Shown here: positions 44,944-55,247 of the stretch, one piece after another
How positions within the stretch are numbered: the first letter of the stretch is position 1
Layout of the letters: each line of letters starts with the position of its first letter
Source: Streptomyces sp. YPW6
GTDB taxonomy: Bacteria; Actinomycetota; Actinomycetes; Streptomycetales; Streptomycetaceae
NCBI RefSeq assembly: GCF_018866325.1
Contig: NZ_CP076457.1
Span: forward strand, 2,763,001 to 2,827,000
DNA length: 64,000 nt
Direction: 5' to 3'
Translations under genes and position numbers: made by a program
Notes under the pieces: generated by a model
Seen by the model: the letters and a program-made list of their open reading frames with translations, nothing else
What the model was told of the DNA's origin: nothing
Databases searched by the model: none

Positions 44944-45717
44944 ATGACGACTGCACTGATCACGGGCGCGACGGCGGGTATCGGGGCCGCGTTCGCGCGG
45001 CGGCTCGCGGCCCAGGGGCACAACCTGGTGCTGGTGGCGCGGGACACCGCGCGGCTGCGCGAACAGGCCACGGAACTGCACGACCGGCACGGCATCGAGG
45101 CGGAGGTGCTGAGCGCCGACCTGTCCACGGACGGCGGTATCGAGACGGTCGAGAAGCGGCTCGCGGACCGCAGGCACCCGGTCGACCTGCTGGTCAACAA
45201 CGCCGGGTTCGGCAACAAGGGACGCTTCCTGGAGGTGTCCATGGCCGACGAGCTGACGATGCTGAAGGTGCACTGCGAGGCCGTCCTGCGGCTGACCTCG
45301 GCGGCGGTCGCCGGGATGCGGGAGCGGGGCCGGGGCGGGGTCGTGAACGTGGCGTCCGTCGCGGCGTTCGTGCCGCGCGGTACGTACGGGGCGTCGAAGT
45401 CCTGGGTCGTGCAGTTCACCCAGGGCGCGGCGCGGGACCTGGCCGGGTCGGGGGTGCGGATGATGGTGCTGTGCCCCGGGTTCGTCCGGACGGAGTTCCA
45501 CGAGCGGGCGGGGATGGGCACGGACAACATCCCGAACTGGATGTGGCTCGACGCGGACAAGCTGGTGGCGTCCGCGCTGGCGGATCTGACGCGGGGAAGG
45601 ACGGTGTCGATCCCGGACCCGCGCTACAAGGCGCTGATGGGGCTGGTCAAGGTCGCGCCGCGGGGGCTGCTCGGCGGGGTCACCTCGCGGACGGGGCGCA
45701 AGTACGGTCCGCAGTAG
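44944..45717 (+). CDS. Short-chain dehydrogenase/reductase
   Basis: The 257-residue classical SDR has the NAD(P) site LITGATAGIGAAFARRLAAQ near residue 5, structural NNAGFG near 85, and the catalytic triad Ser in NVASVAAFV with YGASKSWV (YxxxK) near 148. The cap RTGRKYGPQ ends it. It resembles ketoreductases of lipid or small-molecule metabolism. The substrate is unknown. ATG 44944 has no Shine-Dalgarno. An upstream frame starting at 44815 looks non-coding. Confidence 0.9.
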   Translation: MTTALITGATAGIGAAFARRLAAQGHNLVLVARDTARLREQATELHDRHGIEAEVLSADLSTDGGIETVEKRLADRRHPVDLLVNNAGFGNKGRFLEVSMADELTMLKVHCEAVLRLTSAAVAGMRERGRGGVVNVASVAAFVPRGTYGASKSWVVQFTQGAARDLAGSGVRMMVLCPGFVRTEFHERAGMGTDNIPNWMWLDADKLVASALADLTRGRTVSIPDPRYKALMGLVKVAPRGLLGGVTSRTGRKYGPQ

Positions 45718-45842
45718 GCGGCCCGTCCGCCTCGCACCGACGGCGGCCGCGGCGGCCGGGACGGACGGACCGCCGATCCTGCTGGGGGCGTGTCCGCCGG
45801 GCTGAGGGATCCGCCCGGACCGGCCGGCCCGGAACGCACCGG

Positions 45843-45875
45843 GGCCCGGTGCCCCCGCGACGGGGGCACCGGGCC
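45843..45875. terminator. Bidirectional terminator hairpin
   Basis: GGCCCGGTGCCCCCG (45843-45857) pairs perfectly with 45861-45875 over a 3-base loop, between the convergent dehydrogenase gene and groEL. Confidence 0.88.
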
Positions 45876-45919
45876 TCGGGTGTACCGACGAGCGCGTACC
45901 GAAAGCGGTACGGGCGGTA

Positions 45920-47593
<1,674 letters not shown>

Positions 47594-47642
47594 TTACTTC
47601 GCAGGGGGCCAGGGGCGCAGAACACAAGCAAACGTGGGTGAA

Positions 47643-47951
47643 TTACTTCTCGACGATCGCGAGGACGTCGCGGGCCGAAAGGACGAGGTACTCCTCGCCG
47701 TTGTACTTCACCTCGGTGCCGCCGTACTTGCTGTACAGGACGACGTCGCCGGTCTTGACGTCGAGCGGAAGCCGCTCGCCGTTCTCGAAGCGGCCCGGGC
47801 CCACGGCGAGGACGACGCCCTCCTGGGGCTTCTCCTTCGCGGTGTCCGGAATGACCAGGCCGGAAGCCGTGGTCTGCTCGGCGTCGAGCGGCTGGACCAC
47901 GATGCGGTCCTCGAGCGGCTTGATCGCAACCTTGGAGCTGGTGGTCGACAC
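47643..47951 (-). CDS. groES: Co-chaperonin GroES
   Basis: The 102-residue co-chaperonin caps the GroEL ring. It has [18 protein letters not shown] near residue 8, the mobile-loop region [16 protein letters not shown] near 30, and [20 protein letters not shown] near 68. groEL follows after 97 bases in the same operon. Two CIRCE elements and a promoter lie 110-180 bases upstream. Confidence 0.97.
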   Translation of the reverse strand: MSTTSSKVAIKPLEDRIVVQPLDAEQTTASGLVIPDTAKEKPQEGVVLAVGPGRFENGERLPLDVKTGDVVLYSKYGGTEVKYNGEEYLVLSARDVLAIVEK

Positions 47952-48060
47952 GATCCGGTCTCCCCCTTCGGAGATCTCACGGGGTTTAACAGTCTGTGGG
48001 TGGCGATCGGACCGATCCGTCGTCGCGGGTGCCGGACCTGCCCTGTCGCGCAGAGTGGTG

Positions 48061-48087
48061 CTGGCACTCTCCAGGGGGGAGTGCCAG
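48061..48087 (-). promoter_or_regulatory. CIRCE operator 1 (HrcA site)
   Basis: CTGGCACTC, nine bases, then GAGTGCCAG forms a perfect inverted repeat matching the CIRCE core GCACTC-N9-GAGTGC. It lies downstream of the -10 element of the groES promoter. HrcA binding here would block groES-groEL transcription until heat shock. Confidence 0.92.
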
Positions 48088-48093
48088 ACCCGA

Positions 48094-48123
48094 GACTATG
48101 ACCGCGATTAGCACTCGGTCAAG
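48094..48123 (-). promoter_or_regulatory. groES-groEL promoter
   Basis: On the minus strand TTGACC and TAGTCT are separated by 18 bases. The -35 lies inside the upstream CIRCE element and the -10 just before the other, so HrcA would cover the promoter from both sides. Confidence 0.75.
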
Positions 48124-48134
48124 CGGAGTGCCAA
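48108..48134 (-). promoter_or_regulatory. CIRCE operator 2 (HrcA site)
   Basis: TTAGCACTC-N9-GAGTGCCAA matches the CIRCE consensus (TTAGCACTC-N9-GAGTGCTAA) in all but one base. It overlaps the -35 region. Confidence 0.93.
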
Positions 48135-48180
48135 TTCACCACCCTCGTGCCGTCCCGGCGGGTACGGGGCAGGGCGCGGA

Positions 48181-49134
48181 TCAGACGTAGTCCTCCAGCT
48201 TCGCCACCGCGTACCCCTTGTCCGTGATGGTCTTCATGACGTGGCGGATCATGTCGGGCATGGAGCCCTTCCAGTCCTCCTTGCCCCGGAAGTGGGTGAG
48301 GACGATGTCGCCGGGGTGCAGGTCCTGGTCCCACTCGCGCCATTCCATGCGGTCGGGGAATGCCTCGGCGGACCACAGCGGTACGGCGGTGATCCCGCAG
48401 GACTTGGCGACGACGAGGGTGTCGCGGTTGTAGTTGCCGTAGGGCGGGCGGAAGAGGGTGGGGCGCTTGCCGTAGCGCTTGAGGATCTTCTCCTGCTGGC
48501 CGCAGATCTCCCGCTTCTGCTCGGCGTAGGAGAGGCCGGGCAGATAGCGGTGGTTGAGGGTGTGGTTGCTGATGGCCACCCCGCGCCGCTGCATCTTCGT
48601 GAAGTAGCCGTAGTCGTCGTTGATGACGTAGTCGCTGACGAACGCGCTGTAGGGGATGGACAGTTCGCTCATCATCCGCAGCAGCTCGGGGTCTTTCTCC
48701 GCCCCGTCGTCGATCGTCAGGAAGACGATCTTCTCCTTGGTCGGGACGGTCGTGAAGACCGGCGGCAGCCCTTGGTCGTCCCGGACCTCGAAGCCCTTGC
48801 GGGTGGTGATGCGCGGCTTGGTCCTCGGCGGCTCGGGGGCCGCGAGCGGGGTCTTGGCCAGCCGCCACTTCTTCGCCGCGACGGCTCGCGCGGCCTGCTT
48901 CTTCCGGACCGTCTCGGCGTACGAGTCCGGCGGCCGGGCGGGCCCGGCCTGCGGGGACGCGTCGCCCGACCGGTCCGCGGCGGGCTTCGCGGGTGCGCCG
49001 GGAGCCCCCGTGCCGCCGCCCGTCTCCGCCGCGCATCCGGAGCCGACGGCGGCGGCCAGCAGGGCCGCCAGCACGACGGTGCCCGATCTCAGCCGATTGA
49101 CGCCTGACTTTTCGTTTTGTCGTACTAGCTGCAT
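48181..49134 (-). CDS. Secreted polysaccharide deacetylase (NodB domain)
   Basis: This 317-residue carbohydrate esterase family 4 protein probably removes acetyl groups from peptidoglycan or another GlcNAc polymer. The N-terminal signal ends in LLAAAVGSGC, a possible but imperfect lipobox. A variable Ala/Pro/Lys region runs to about 110. Catalytic motifs are FLTIDDGAEKDPE near 135 (Asp pair), SNHTLNHRYLPG near 188 (metal His) and RPPYGNYNRDT near 227. Start ATG 49134 is chosen for a proper signal peptide. It stands alone between groES and a divergent methyltransferase. Confidence 0.88.
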   Translation of the reverse strand: MQLVRQNEKSGVNRLRSGTVVLAALLAAAVGSGCAAETGGGTGAPGAPAKPAADRSGDASPQAGPARPPDSYAETVRKKQAARAVAAKKWRLAKTPLAAPEPPRTKPRITTRKGFEVRDDQGLPPVFTTVPTKEKIVFLTIDDGAEKDPELLRMMSELSIPYSAFVSDYVINDDYGYFTKMQRRGVAISNHTLNHRYLPGLSYAEQKREICGQQEKILKRYGKRPTLFRPPYGNYNRDTLVVAKSCGITAVPLWSAEAFPDRMEWREWDQDLHPGDIVLTHFRGKEDWKGSMPDMIRHVMKTITDKGYAVAKLEDYV

Positions 49135-49243
49135 GGCGCCGCATCCTGCCAGCCGCCACCCCGTGCGCCCTCCCGACACCGCGAGCGGCCCCGCCCGGTC
49201 CCCCGGGCGGCCCACAGGGACCCGCACCGGCGCAGCGGTCACA

Positions 49244-50500
49244 ATGGACCGGGTGAACGCAACGACCCCCTCCGCCCCGTCCGACGACCCCGGCCGCGCC
49301 GCCTTCGCCGCGCTGCGCTCCCGCGAGGGCGAACAGCTGCTGGCCGAGCTGCGCGACCACGACCCCGCCGACGAGCTGGCCACCGCGACCCGGCTGCGCC
49401 GCACGCACCCGGCGGAGCTGGTGTCGGCGGCCCTGGGCCAGGCCCGGTTGCGGCAGCGGGCGGTCGCCAAGTTCGGGGCCGAGGACGCCTACCGGATGTA
49501 CTTCACGCCCGACGGGGTCGAGCAGGCCACCCGCACCACGGTCGCCGCCCACCGCGCCGCCCGGTTCGCCGGGCTCGGCGTGCGCAGCGTGGCCGACCTG
49601 TGCTGCGGGATCGGCGGCGACGCGATCGCGCTGGCCCGCGCCGGGATCTTTGTGCTCGCCGTGGACCGCGACCCGCTCACCGCCGAGGTGGTCCGCGCCA
49701 ACACGGCGGCGCTCGGCCTGGACGGCCTGATCGAGGTGCGGTGCGCCGACGTCACGGAGGTCGACACCTCCCCGTACGACGCGGTCTTCGTGGACCCGGC
49801 CCGGCGCGGCGCCCGCGGCGGGTCCGGCCGGGGCGGCCGGGCGACGGGCGGGCGGATCTTCGACCCGGAGGCGTACTCACCCCCGCTGTCCTGGGCCACG
49901 GCCGCCGCGCTGAAGGCCCCGAGGGCGGCCCTGAAGATCGCCCCGGGCATCCCGCACGAGGCGATCGGCCCGGAGGCGGAGGCCGAGTGGATCTCGGACG
50001 GCGGGGACGTGAAGGAGGCGGTCCTCTGGTACGGGGAGGGCTTCGCGCCGGGCGCGTTCCGGGCCACGGTGCTGCCGTACGGGGCGACCCTGAGCGCCCC
50101 GGCCCCGCTGCCGGCCCCGCCGGTGGGCCCGGTCGGGCGCTATCTGTACGAGCCGGACGGCGCGGTGATCCGGGCCCGCCTCGTCGCGGATCTCGTGGAG
50201 CGGTGCGGCGGGCGGCTGGTGGACGAGACGATCGCGTACATCACGAGCGACGAGCCGTACTCCTCGCCGTACGTCGCCGGGTACGAGATCACCGACGAAC
50301 TGCCGTTCAGCATGAAGAGGCTGAAAACACTGCTGCGGGAGCGTCAGGTCGGGGTGCTGACCGTCAAGAAGCGGGGTTCCGCGGTCGAACCGGAGGAGCT
50401 GCGGCGGCGGATGAAGCTGAGCGGTCCGCACGCGGCGACGGTGTTCCTGACCCGGGTGGCGGGGGCGCCGACGATGCTGATCGGGCACCCGCTGGGCTGA
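49244..50500 (+). CDS. Class I SAM methyltransferase with THUMP-like C-terminus
   Basis: The 418-residue protein has a helical N-terminal domain, then the SAM site VADLCCGIGGDAIALARAG near 114, ending in AVDRDPLTAE. Motif IV VFVDPARRGARGG lies near 180. The C-terminal 60 residues (ERQVGVLTVKKRGSAVEPEE) resemble the THUMP-like domain of a family presumed to modify RNA. The substrate is unproven. ATG 49244 has no strong Shine-Dalgarno; GTG 49253 is possible. Its 3' end overlaps the convergent membrane protein gene by 137 bases. Confidence 0.85.
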   Translation: MDRVNATTPSAPSDDPGRAAFAALRSREGEQLLAELRDHDPADELATATRLRRTHPAELVSAALGQARLRQRAVAKFGAEDAYRMYFTPDGVEQATRTTVAAHRAARFAGLGVRSVADLCCGIGGDAIALARAGIFVLAVDRDPLTAEVVRANTAALGLDGLIEVRCADVTEVDTSPYDAVFVDPARRGARGGSGRGGRATGGRIFDPEAYSPPLSWATAAALKAPRAALKIAPGIPHEAIGPEAEAEWISDGGDVKEAVLWYGEGFAPGAFRATVLPYGATLSAPAPLPAPPVGPVGRYLYEPDGAVIRARLVADLVERCGGRLVDETIAYITSDEPYSSPYVAGYEITDELPFSMKRLKTLLRERQVGVLTVKKRGSAVEPEELRRRMKLSGPHAATVFLTRVAGAPTMLIGHPLG

Positions 50501-51149
50501 CCGGTCCGGCCCCCGTGCCCGGACCGCTGCCGCCGCCCAGCAGCACGCGCACCACCCAGCGGCGGTGGGCGAGGGCGGTCGCCCCGCCGACCAGCGCGGT
50601 CAGCCAGGCGACCATGCCGACGCCCATGACCAGGGCGACCAGCCCGTACGTCTCCCGGCCGGGCCGGGCGCTCGCGGGGCCGATCACGCAGAGGGCGAGG
50701 CCCACGGCGCCCAGGAGGAACGACAGCAGCAGCCAGGTGAGGCTCGTCCCGGGCATCCGCAGCCGCCGGTCGCGCTCCGGGTCGCGGTCCAGCGTGCCCC
50801 ACGCGTGGAGCAGCGAACGGACCTCGCGGTCCCGGGAGATGCCCAGGCAGACGAGGACGACGGCCGGAATCAGGGCCGCCGCGCCGACGACCAGGCCGAC
50901 GACTCCGGCGACGCCGCTGAAGAAGTCGGCCCCCTGCTCGATGAAGACGAGCCCCGAGCCCGCCAGGCTCCAGCCGGCCGCGGCGAGCGCCGCCCACATC
51001 CACAGCAGCCCGAGCCGCCCGAGCCCCACGTGCATCCTCACCAGCTCGCCCAGGACCACCGCCCGGTCGGCGAGCATCGCCTCGCGGTCGGGCCAGGACC
51101 GGATCCGGACGGGCGGAGGAGGAGGCGGGAGCGGGGCACGGCGTGGCAT
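50364..51149 (-). CDS. Membrane protein with four predicted helices
   Basis: The 261-residue protein has a Pro-rich N-terminus, then a conserved-looking RMHVGLGRLGLLWMWAALAA region. Helices lie near 48-68, 80-102, 137-160 and 170-190. The last 60 residues are low-complexity Ser/Pro/Ala. They are encoded antisense to the end of the convergent methyltransferase gene, so the true protein may be under weak selection there. I recognise no family. Function unknown. Confidence 0.65.
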   Translation of the reverse strand: MPRRAPLPPPPPPVRIRSWPDREAMLADRAVVLGELVRMHVGLGRLGLLWMWAALAAAGWSLAGSGLVFIEQGADFFSGVAGVVGLVVGAAALIPAVVLVCLGISRDREVRSLLHAWGTLDRDPERDRRLRMPGTSLTWLLLSFLLGAVGLALCVIGPASARPGRETYGLVALVMGVGMVAWLTALVGGATALAHRRWVVRVLLGGGSGPGTGAGPVSPAGARSASSAPPPPGSGTPSPRADRSASSAAAAPPVRPRNPAS

Positions 51150-51209
51150 GCGCGGAACACTACCGATCCGGCCCCGGGGAGGCCGTGTGCCCCGTCCTGG
51201 CGGGGGCGC

Positions 51210-51246
51210 GACGCCTGAAGCGGCGACGCGCCGCCGGTCAGGCGTC
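51210..51246 (-). terminator. Terminator hairpin overlapping the VOC gene stop
   Basis: GACGCCTGA (51210-51218) pairs with TCAGGCGTC (51238-51246), with an inner GGCG-CGCC stem. The 3' arm includes the stop codon of the VOC protein gene. Confidence 0.7.
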
Positions 51247-51702
51247 CCGCAGGGCCTGGAGGTCCAGCTTGCCCATGCCCAGCATCGCCTTCATGGTGCG
51301 GGCCGCCTTCGCCGGGTCCGGGTCGGCGAGCAGACGCGGCAGTTCCCTCGGCACGATCTGCCAGGACACCCCGAACCTGTCCTTGAGCCAGCCGCACCGG
51401 CCCTCCTCGCCGCCCTCCGAGAGCGCGCCCCAGAACCGGTCCACCTCGGCCTGGTCGGCGCAGTCGACGGAGAGCGAGATCGCCTCGGTGAAAGGGAACT
51501 GCGGTCCGCCGTTGAGCCCGGTCCAGTCCTGCCCGGCGAGCCGGAAGCCGACGGTGAGCACCGAGCCCTTCCGGCCGGGGGCCTCGTCGCCGTAGTAGGT
51601 GATGTCCCCGATCCGGGAGTCACCGCCGAAGATCGCGACGTAGTGCTCGGCCGCTTCCTCGGCCTGACCGTCGAACCAGAGACACGGGGTGATCTTCTGC
51701 AT
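51238..51702 (-). CDS. VOC superfamily protein (PhnB-like)
   Basis: This 154-residue protein of the glyoxalase/bleomycin-resistance fold has the MQKITPCLWFDGQAEEAAEH N-terminus and the GRCGWLKDRFGVSWQIVPRE motif near 107. That is the PhnB-like or 3-demethylubiquinone methyltransferase-like subgroup. Despite that name such proteins show no SAM motif, and their reaction is unknown. Start ATG 51702 follows GAGG by eight bases; GTG at 51711 has no space for a ribosome site. Confidence 0.88.
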   Translation of the reverse strand: MQKITPCLWFDGQAEEAAEHYVAIFGGDSRIGDITYYGDEAPGRKGSVLTVGFRLAGQDWTGLNGGPQFPFTEAISLSVDCADQAEVDRFWGALSEGGEEGRCGWLKDRFGVSWQIVPRELPRLLADPDPAKAARTMKAMLGMGKLDLQALRDA

Positions 51703-51815
51703 GTCCTTCACCTCTTCGGGCCGTCCACCCGTCCGGGCCGGGCGGCCCGGACGTCGTGGAAGGTAGACCGGGCCCGCCGCCCGGACTCATCGGACACGCG
51801 GCAGGACCCCGCGCC

Positions 51816-52085
51816 TCACCCCACCGTTTCGAACCGCCACCGGTGCACGGCCCGGGTGATCAGGGCCGCGTCGGGCTCGGGGAGTTCGGGGAGGTCGTCA
51901 CCGTACGAGGCGTCCGGCCACCAGGTCATCACGAGCACCCGGTCCTGCGGGGCGCGCAGGAGTTCACGGCGGGCGGGTTCGCGGGACAGCTCGGCGGAGC
52001 GGGCGCGCGCCCATTCCAGGAGTTCGCCGCCCCGGCCCTCGACGGCGCGGGCCTCCCACATCAGGACGATGGCCGCGCCGCTCAT
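51816..52085 (-). CDS. Small conserved protein coupled to tsaD
   Basis: The 89-residue protein starts at ATG 52085, overlapping the tsaD stop by 4 bases (ATGA), so it ends the tsaB-rimI-tsaD operon. It has [20 protein letters not shown] at the N-terminus and a [17 protein letters not shown] segment, a pattern like small ferredoxin-fold (ABM-type) proteins. No catalytic residues can be assigned. Coupling may only ensure co-expression. Confidence 0.72.
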   Translation of the reverse strand: MSGAAIVLMWEARAVEGRGGELLEWARARSAELSREPARRELLRAPQDRVLVMTWWPDASYGDDLPELPEPDAALITRAVHRWRFETVG

Positions 52086-53197
52086 GAGTACAGGTTGTCC
52101 TTGCTGATCTCGTGCACGTGGTCGTGGGAGTGGGAATGGGAGTGCGCGGCCCCCGGAACGTGCGGCTCCGTCACCGGCAGCGAGGAGTCCGCCGACAGCT
52201 CCAGGTCGGAGGGGAGCCGGTTGCGGGCGACCATCTCCGCGCCGAGCGCGGCGACCATCGCGCCGTTGTCGGTGCAGAGCTTCGGTCGGGGCACCCGCAG
52301 CCGGATGCCGGCCCGCTCGCACCGTTCCTCGGCCAGCGCGCGCAGCCGGGAGTTGGCCGCGACGCCGCCGCCGATCATCAGGTGGTCGACGCCCTCGTCC
52401 CGGCAGGCCCGGACGGCCTTGCGGGTGAGCACGTCCACCACGGCCTCCTGGAAGGACGCGGCCACGTCCCGGACGGGCACCTCCTCGCCCGCCGCGCGCT
52501 TCGCCTCGATCCAGCGCGCCACGGACGTCTTCAGCCCGGAGAAGGAGAAGTCGTAGGGGGCGTCGCGCGGGCCGGTCAGACCGCGCGGGAACGCGATGGC
52601 CTTCGGGTCGCCCTCGCGGGCCAGCCGGTCGATGACGGGGCCGCCGGGGAAACCGAGGTCCAGCACCCGGGCGATCTTGTCGAAGGCCTCGCCCGCCGCG
52701 TCGTCGATCGTCGCGCCGAGCGGGCGGACGTCGCTGGTGATGTCGGGGGCCAGCAGCAGGGAGGAGTGTCCGCCGCTGACCAGCAGGGCCATCGTCGGCT
52801 CGGGCAGCGGCCCGTGCTCCAGCTGGTCGACGCAGATGTGGGAGGCGAGGTGGTTGACCCCGTAGAGCGGCTTGCCGAGGGCGTAGGCGTACGCCTTCGC
52901 GGCCGAGACGCCGACGAGCAGCGCTCCGGCGAGCCCGGGGCCCGAGGTGACGGCGATCCCGTCGAGGTCGCGGGCGCTGACCCCGGCCTCCTTCAGGGCG
53001 CGCTCGATCGTGGGGACCATCGCCTCCAGGTGGGCGCGGGAGGCGATCTCCGGCACGACGCCGCCGAAGCGGGCGTGGGTGTCGACGCTGGAGGCGACGG
53101 CGTCGGCGAGCAGGGTCGTGCCGCGCACGATGCCGACGCCGGTCTCGTCGCAGGAGGTCTCGATGCCGAGTACGAGGGGTTCGTCGGCAGCCATCAT
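52082..53197 (-). CDS. tsaD: tRNA N6-threonylcarbamoyladenosine transferase TsaD
   Basis: The 371-residue enzyme transfers the threonylcarbamoyl group to A37 of ANN-decoding tRNAs, working with TsaB and TsaE, both in this window. It shows [14 protein letters not shown] near 10, the metal-binding GVNHLASH near 117, [13 protein letters not shown] near 140 and the C-terminal [12 protein letters not shown] with [12 protein letters not shown]. The C-terminus carries an unusual tail [12 protein letters not shown] that may bind metal. ATG 53197 overlaps the rimI stop by 4 bases; a second ATG is at 53194. Confidence 0.96.
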   Translation of the reverse strand: MMAADEPLVLGIETSCDETGVGIVRGTTLLADAVASSVDTHARFGGVVPEIASRAHLEAMVPTIERALKEAGVSARDLDGIAVTSGPGLAGALLVGVSAAKAYAYALGKPLYGVNHLASHICVDQLEHGPLPEPTMALLVSGGHSSLLLAPDITSDVRPLGATIDDAAGEAFDKIARVLDLGFPGGPVIDRLAREGDPKAIAFPRGLTGPRDAPYDFSFSGLKTSVARWIEAKRAAGEEVPVRDVAASFQEAVVDVLTRKAVRACRDEGVDHLMIGGGVAANSRLRALAEERCERAGIRLRVPRPKLCTDNGAMVAALGAEMVARNRLPSDLELSADSSLPVTEPHVPGAAHSHSHSHDHVHEISKDNLYS

Positions 53198-53709
53198 TCA
53201 GTCCCGGTCTCTGGTGCGGTGTCCGCTGCGTGTTCGTGCATGGTGAGGCGCATGACCAGGGCGTCGATGTTCCCCGGCTGGTAGTAGCCGCGCCGGAAGC
53301 CGATCGGCTCGAAGCCGAAGCGCTCGTACAGCTTCTGCGCGCGGGTGTTGTCGACCCGGACCTCCAGCAGCACGGTGGCGCACTCGAAGGCGGTCGCCGC
53401 CTTCAGCAGGTCGCCGAGCAGCTCCGATCCGAGGCCGGTGCCCCAGGCCTCGCGGCTGACCGCGATGGTCTGGACGTCGGAGAGGTCCCCGAGGGCGGCG
53501 AGCCCCGCGTATCCGACGATACGCCCGGTGGCGGGCTCCTCGGCGACGACGTAGTGGCGGGTGGCGCCGGGCCCGCGGGCGTGGGCCAGCTCGGACCAGA
53601 ACATGCCGGGCGACCAGGCGTCGTCCGGGAACAGCGCGTGTTCGAGCTCCAGCACGGGTTCGATGTCCCACCAGCGCATCTCGCGCAGTACGGCGGTGGT
53701 GGCGCTCAC
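53194..53709 (-). CDS. rimI: Ribosomal-protein-alanine N-acetyltransferase RimI
   Basis: This 171-residue GNAT acetyltransferase classically modifies the N-terminus of ribosomal protein S18. It has [20 protein letters not shown] near residue 11, the acetyl-CoA loop [18 protein letters not shown] near 85, and [19 protein letters not shown] near 118. It starts at GTG 53709, overlapping tsaB by 4 bases, and overlaps tsaD by 4 bases. The C-terminal 15 residues are an acidic extension. Confidence 0.94.
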   Translation of the reverse strand: MSATTAVLREMRWWDIEPVLELEHALFPDDAWSPGMFWSELAHARGPGATRHYVVAEEPATGRIVGYAGLAALGDLSDVQTIAVSREAWGTGLGSELLGDLLKAATAFECATVLLEVRVDNTRAQKLYERFGFEPIGFRRGYYQPGNIDALVMRLTMHEHAADTAPETGTE

Positions 53710-54368
53710 GTGGGGGTGACCACCTTGTAGTTCTTCGGGACCTGGGCGTCGGGGCGGCGCAGGTAGAGCGGCTGCGGCTCCGGCAGCTCCTGCCCGGCGG
53801 CCAGCCGCTCGGCGGCGAGCCCGGCGAGCGCCCCCGCACAGACGTGCTCGGGGCCGCGCGCGTCCGGGAAGGACTCGGGGTAGAGCACCGCGCCCGCTCC
53901 GACGACCGGGAGCCCGGCGAGGGCTCCGGCGATGTCGGCGGGCCGGTCGACCGCGGGTTCGCCCGTACGGGTGCGGGCGTTCTCGTACCGCGCCCAGTAC
54001 ACCTCCTTGCGGCGGGCGTCCGTCGCCACGACGAAGGGGCCCTCCAGGCCGTCCTGCCCCGCGGCGTACGCGATCCCGTCCAGGGTGCACAGGCCGTGGA
54101 CCGGCACGGCGAGGGCGGAGCCGAAGGTGGCGGCGGTGACCAGGCCGACGCGCAGGCCGGTGTACGGGCCGGGGCCGATGCCCACGACCACGTCCGTCAC
54201 GGCGTCGAGCCTCGTCCCGGCCTCGGCGAGGACCCGGTCGACGGCGGGCAGGAGCAGCTCCCCGTGCCTGCGGGCGTCGACCTGCCCCGAGGAGGCGATG
54301 ACGGACGTGCCGTCGTGCAGGGCGACGGTGACGGCGGGTGTGGCGGTATCCATGGCGAGCAAGAGCAC
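53706..54368 (-). CDS. tsaB: tRNA threonylcarbamoyladenosine biosynthesis protein TsaB
   Basis: This 220-residue ASKHA-fold protein dimerises with TsaD and is needed for t6A synthesis. It has LLLAMDTATPAVTVALHDG at the N-terminus and the VVVGIGPGPYTGLRVGLVTA signature near 60. It is the first gene of the tsaB-rimI-tsaD-small protein operon, with 4-base overlaps. Start is GTG 54368. It is divergent from the plus-strand secreted protein gene. Confidence 0.95.
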   Translation of the reverse strand: MLLLAMDTATPAVTVALHDGTSVIASSGQVDARRHGELLLPAVDRVLAEAGTRLDAVTDVVVGIGPGPYTGLRVGLVTAATFGSALAVPVHGLCTLDGIAYAAGQDGLEGPFVVATDARRKEVYWARYENARTRTGEPAVDRPADIAGALAGLPVVGAGAVLYPESFPDARGPEHVCAGALAGLAAERLAAGQELPEPQPLYLRRPDAQVPKNYKVVTPT

Positions 54369-54520
54369 GCGAACAGCCTACGGCTCCGCCGACGGCGTTA
54401 CGGCGTCCGTACGGCGTCCCGGACCGTGCCCGCGCTGCTGCTACCGTCACCGGGTATCCGCGGGTACGACGTAAACGCTTGTACGACATGCGGCAGACGG
54501 CCGCCGAAAGGGGAGTTCAG

Positions 54521-55081
54521 GTGGCAAGGAGCAGCTCGGGAATCGTGGCCGGGCTCACCGCCGCGGCGATCGCCGCGGTCGCCTTCCTCGCTTACCAGGC
54601 CTCGGCCAACGCCCCCGAGTCGGTGGCCTCCTCGCCGGGCCCGAAGTCCTCCGCCACGGCCCCGGCCGAACCCTCCGCCAAGCCGGAGCCGGTCGATCCG
54701 CTGGCGGTCCCGGCGGCGTCCGGCACGGGCGAGCGCGTCGTGTACGCGCTGAAGGACCGCCGGGTGTGGCTGGTCAACGAGGACGGCAAGTCGATCCGGA
54801 CCTTCACGGTCATGCCGAGCCCGGTCAGCCCGCCGCCCGGGGTCCACCGGGTCACCTCGCGCTCGGGCACGGTCCGGGGCTCGGACGGCGTCCCGATCGA
54901 GCACGTGGTCCGCTTCGCGAACGTGGACCAGGTCGCGGTCGGTTTCAGCGCCGCGCAGGACGGCTCGATGGCCACTCCGGACCCGATGTCGAAGACCGGG
55001 GGCGTACGGATGAAGCGCGCGGACGGCGACGCGATGTGGACCTTCGCGACGATCAACGCGAAGGTCGTCGTCGTCCCGTAG
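54521..55081 (+). CDS. Secreted L,D-transpeptidase-like protein without catalytic Cys
   Basis: The 186-residue protein starts at GTG 54521 after GGGGAG (six-base spacing). An N-terminal membrane anchor (about 7-27) and an Ala/Ser/Pro linker lead to a domain from about 70. That domain reads VVYALKDRRVWLVNEDGKSI, then PPGVHRVTSRSG, like the YkuD/L,D-transpeptidase strand order. The family's HxxxxxxSHGC active-site segment is missing and no Cys is present, so it is probably non-catalytic. It sits on the opposite strand inside the tsa gene block. Confidence 0.72.
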   Translation: MARSSSGIVAGLTAAAIAAVAFLAYQASANAPESVASSPGPKSSATAPAEPSAKPEPVDPLAVPAASGTGERVVYALKDRRVWLVNEDGKSIRTFTVMPSPVSPPPGVHRVTSRSGTVRGSDGVPIEHVVRFANVDQVAVGFSAAQDGSMATPDPMSKTGGVRMKRADGDAMWTFATINAKVVVVP

Positions 55082-55109
55082 CCCCGTGGTCCTGCGGATC
55101 CGTCCTCAT

Positions 55110-55138
55110 CGGGCCCGGCCCCGTCGCCACCGGGCCCG
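55110..55138 (+). terminator. Possible terminator after the transpeptidase-like gene
   Basis: CGGGCCCGG (55110-55118) pairs with CCGGGCCCG (55130-55138), 29 bases past the stop codon. Confidence 0.5.
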
Positions 55139-55247
55139 GCCGGGCCTTCGGCCTCTCACGGGCCCGTGACGCGCGTCGCGGGGTCTTCCGGCAGCACGCC
55201 GCTTGCGTCGGGCGCCGCACGGCACGCGGCGCTTCCGCGACCGGCCC

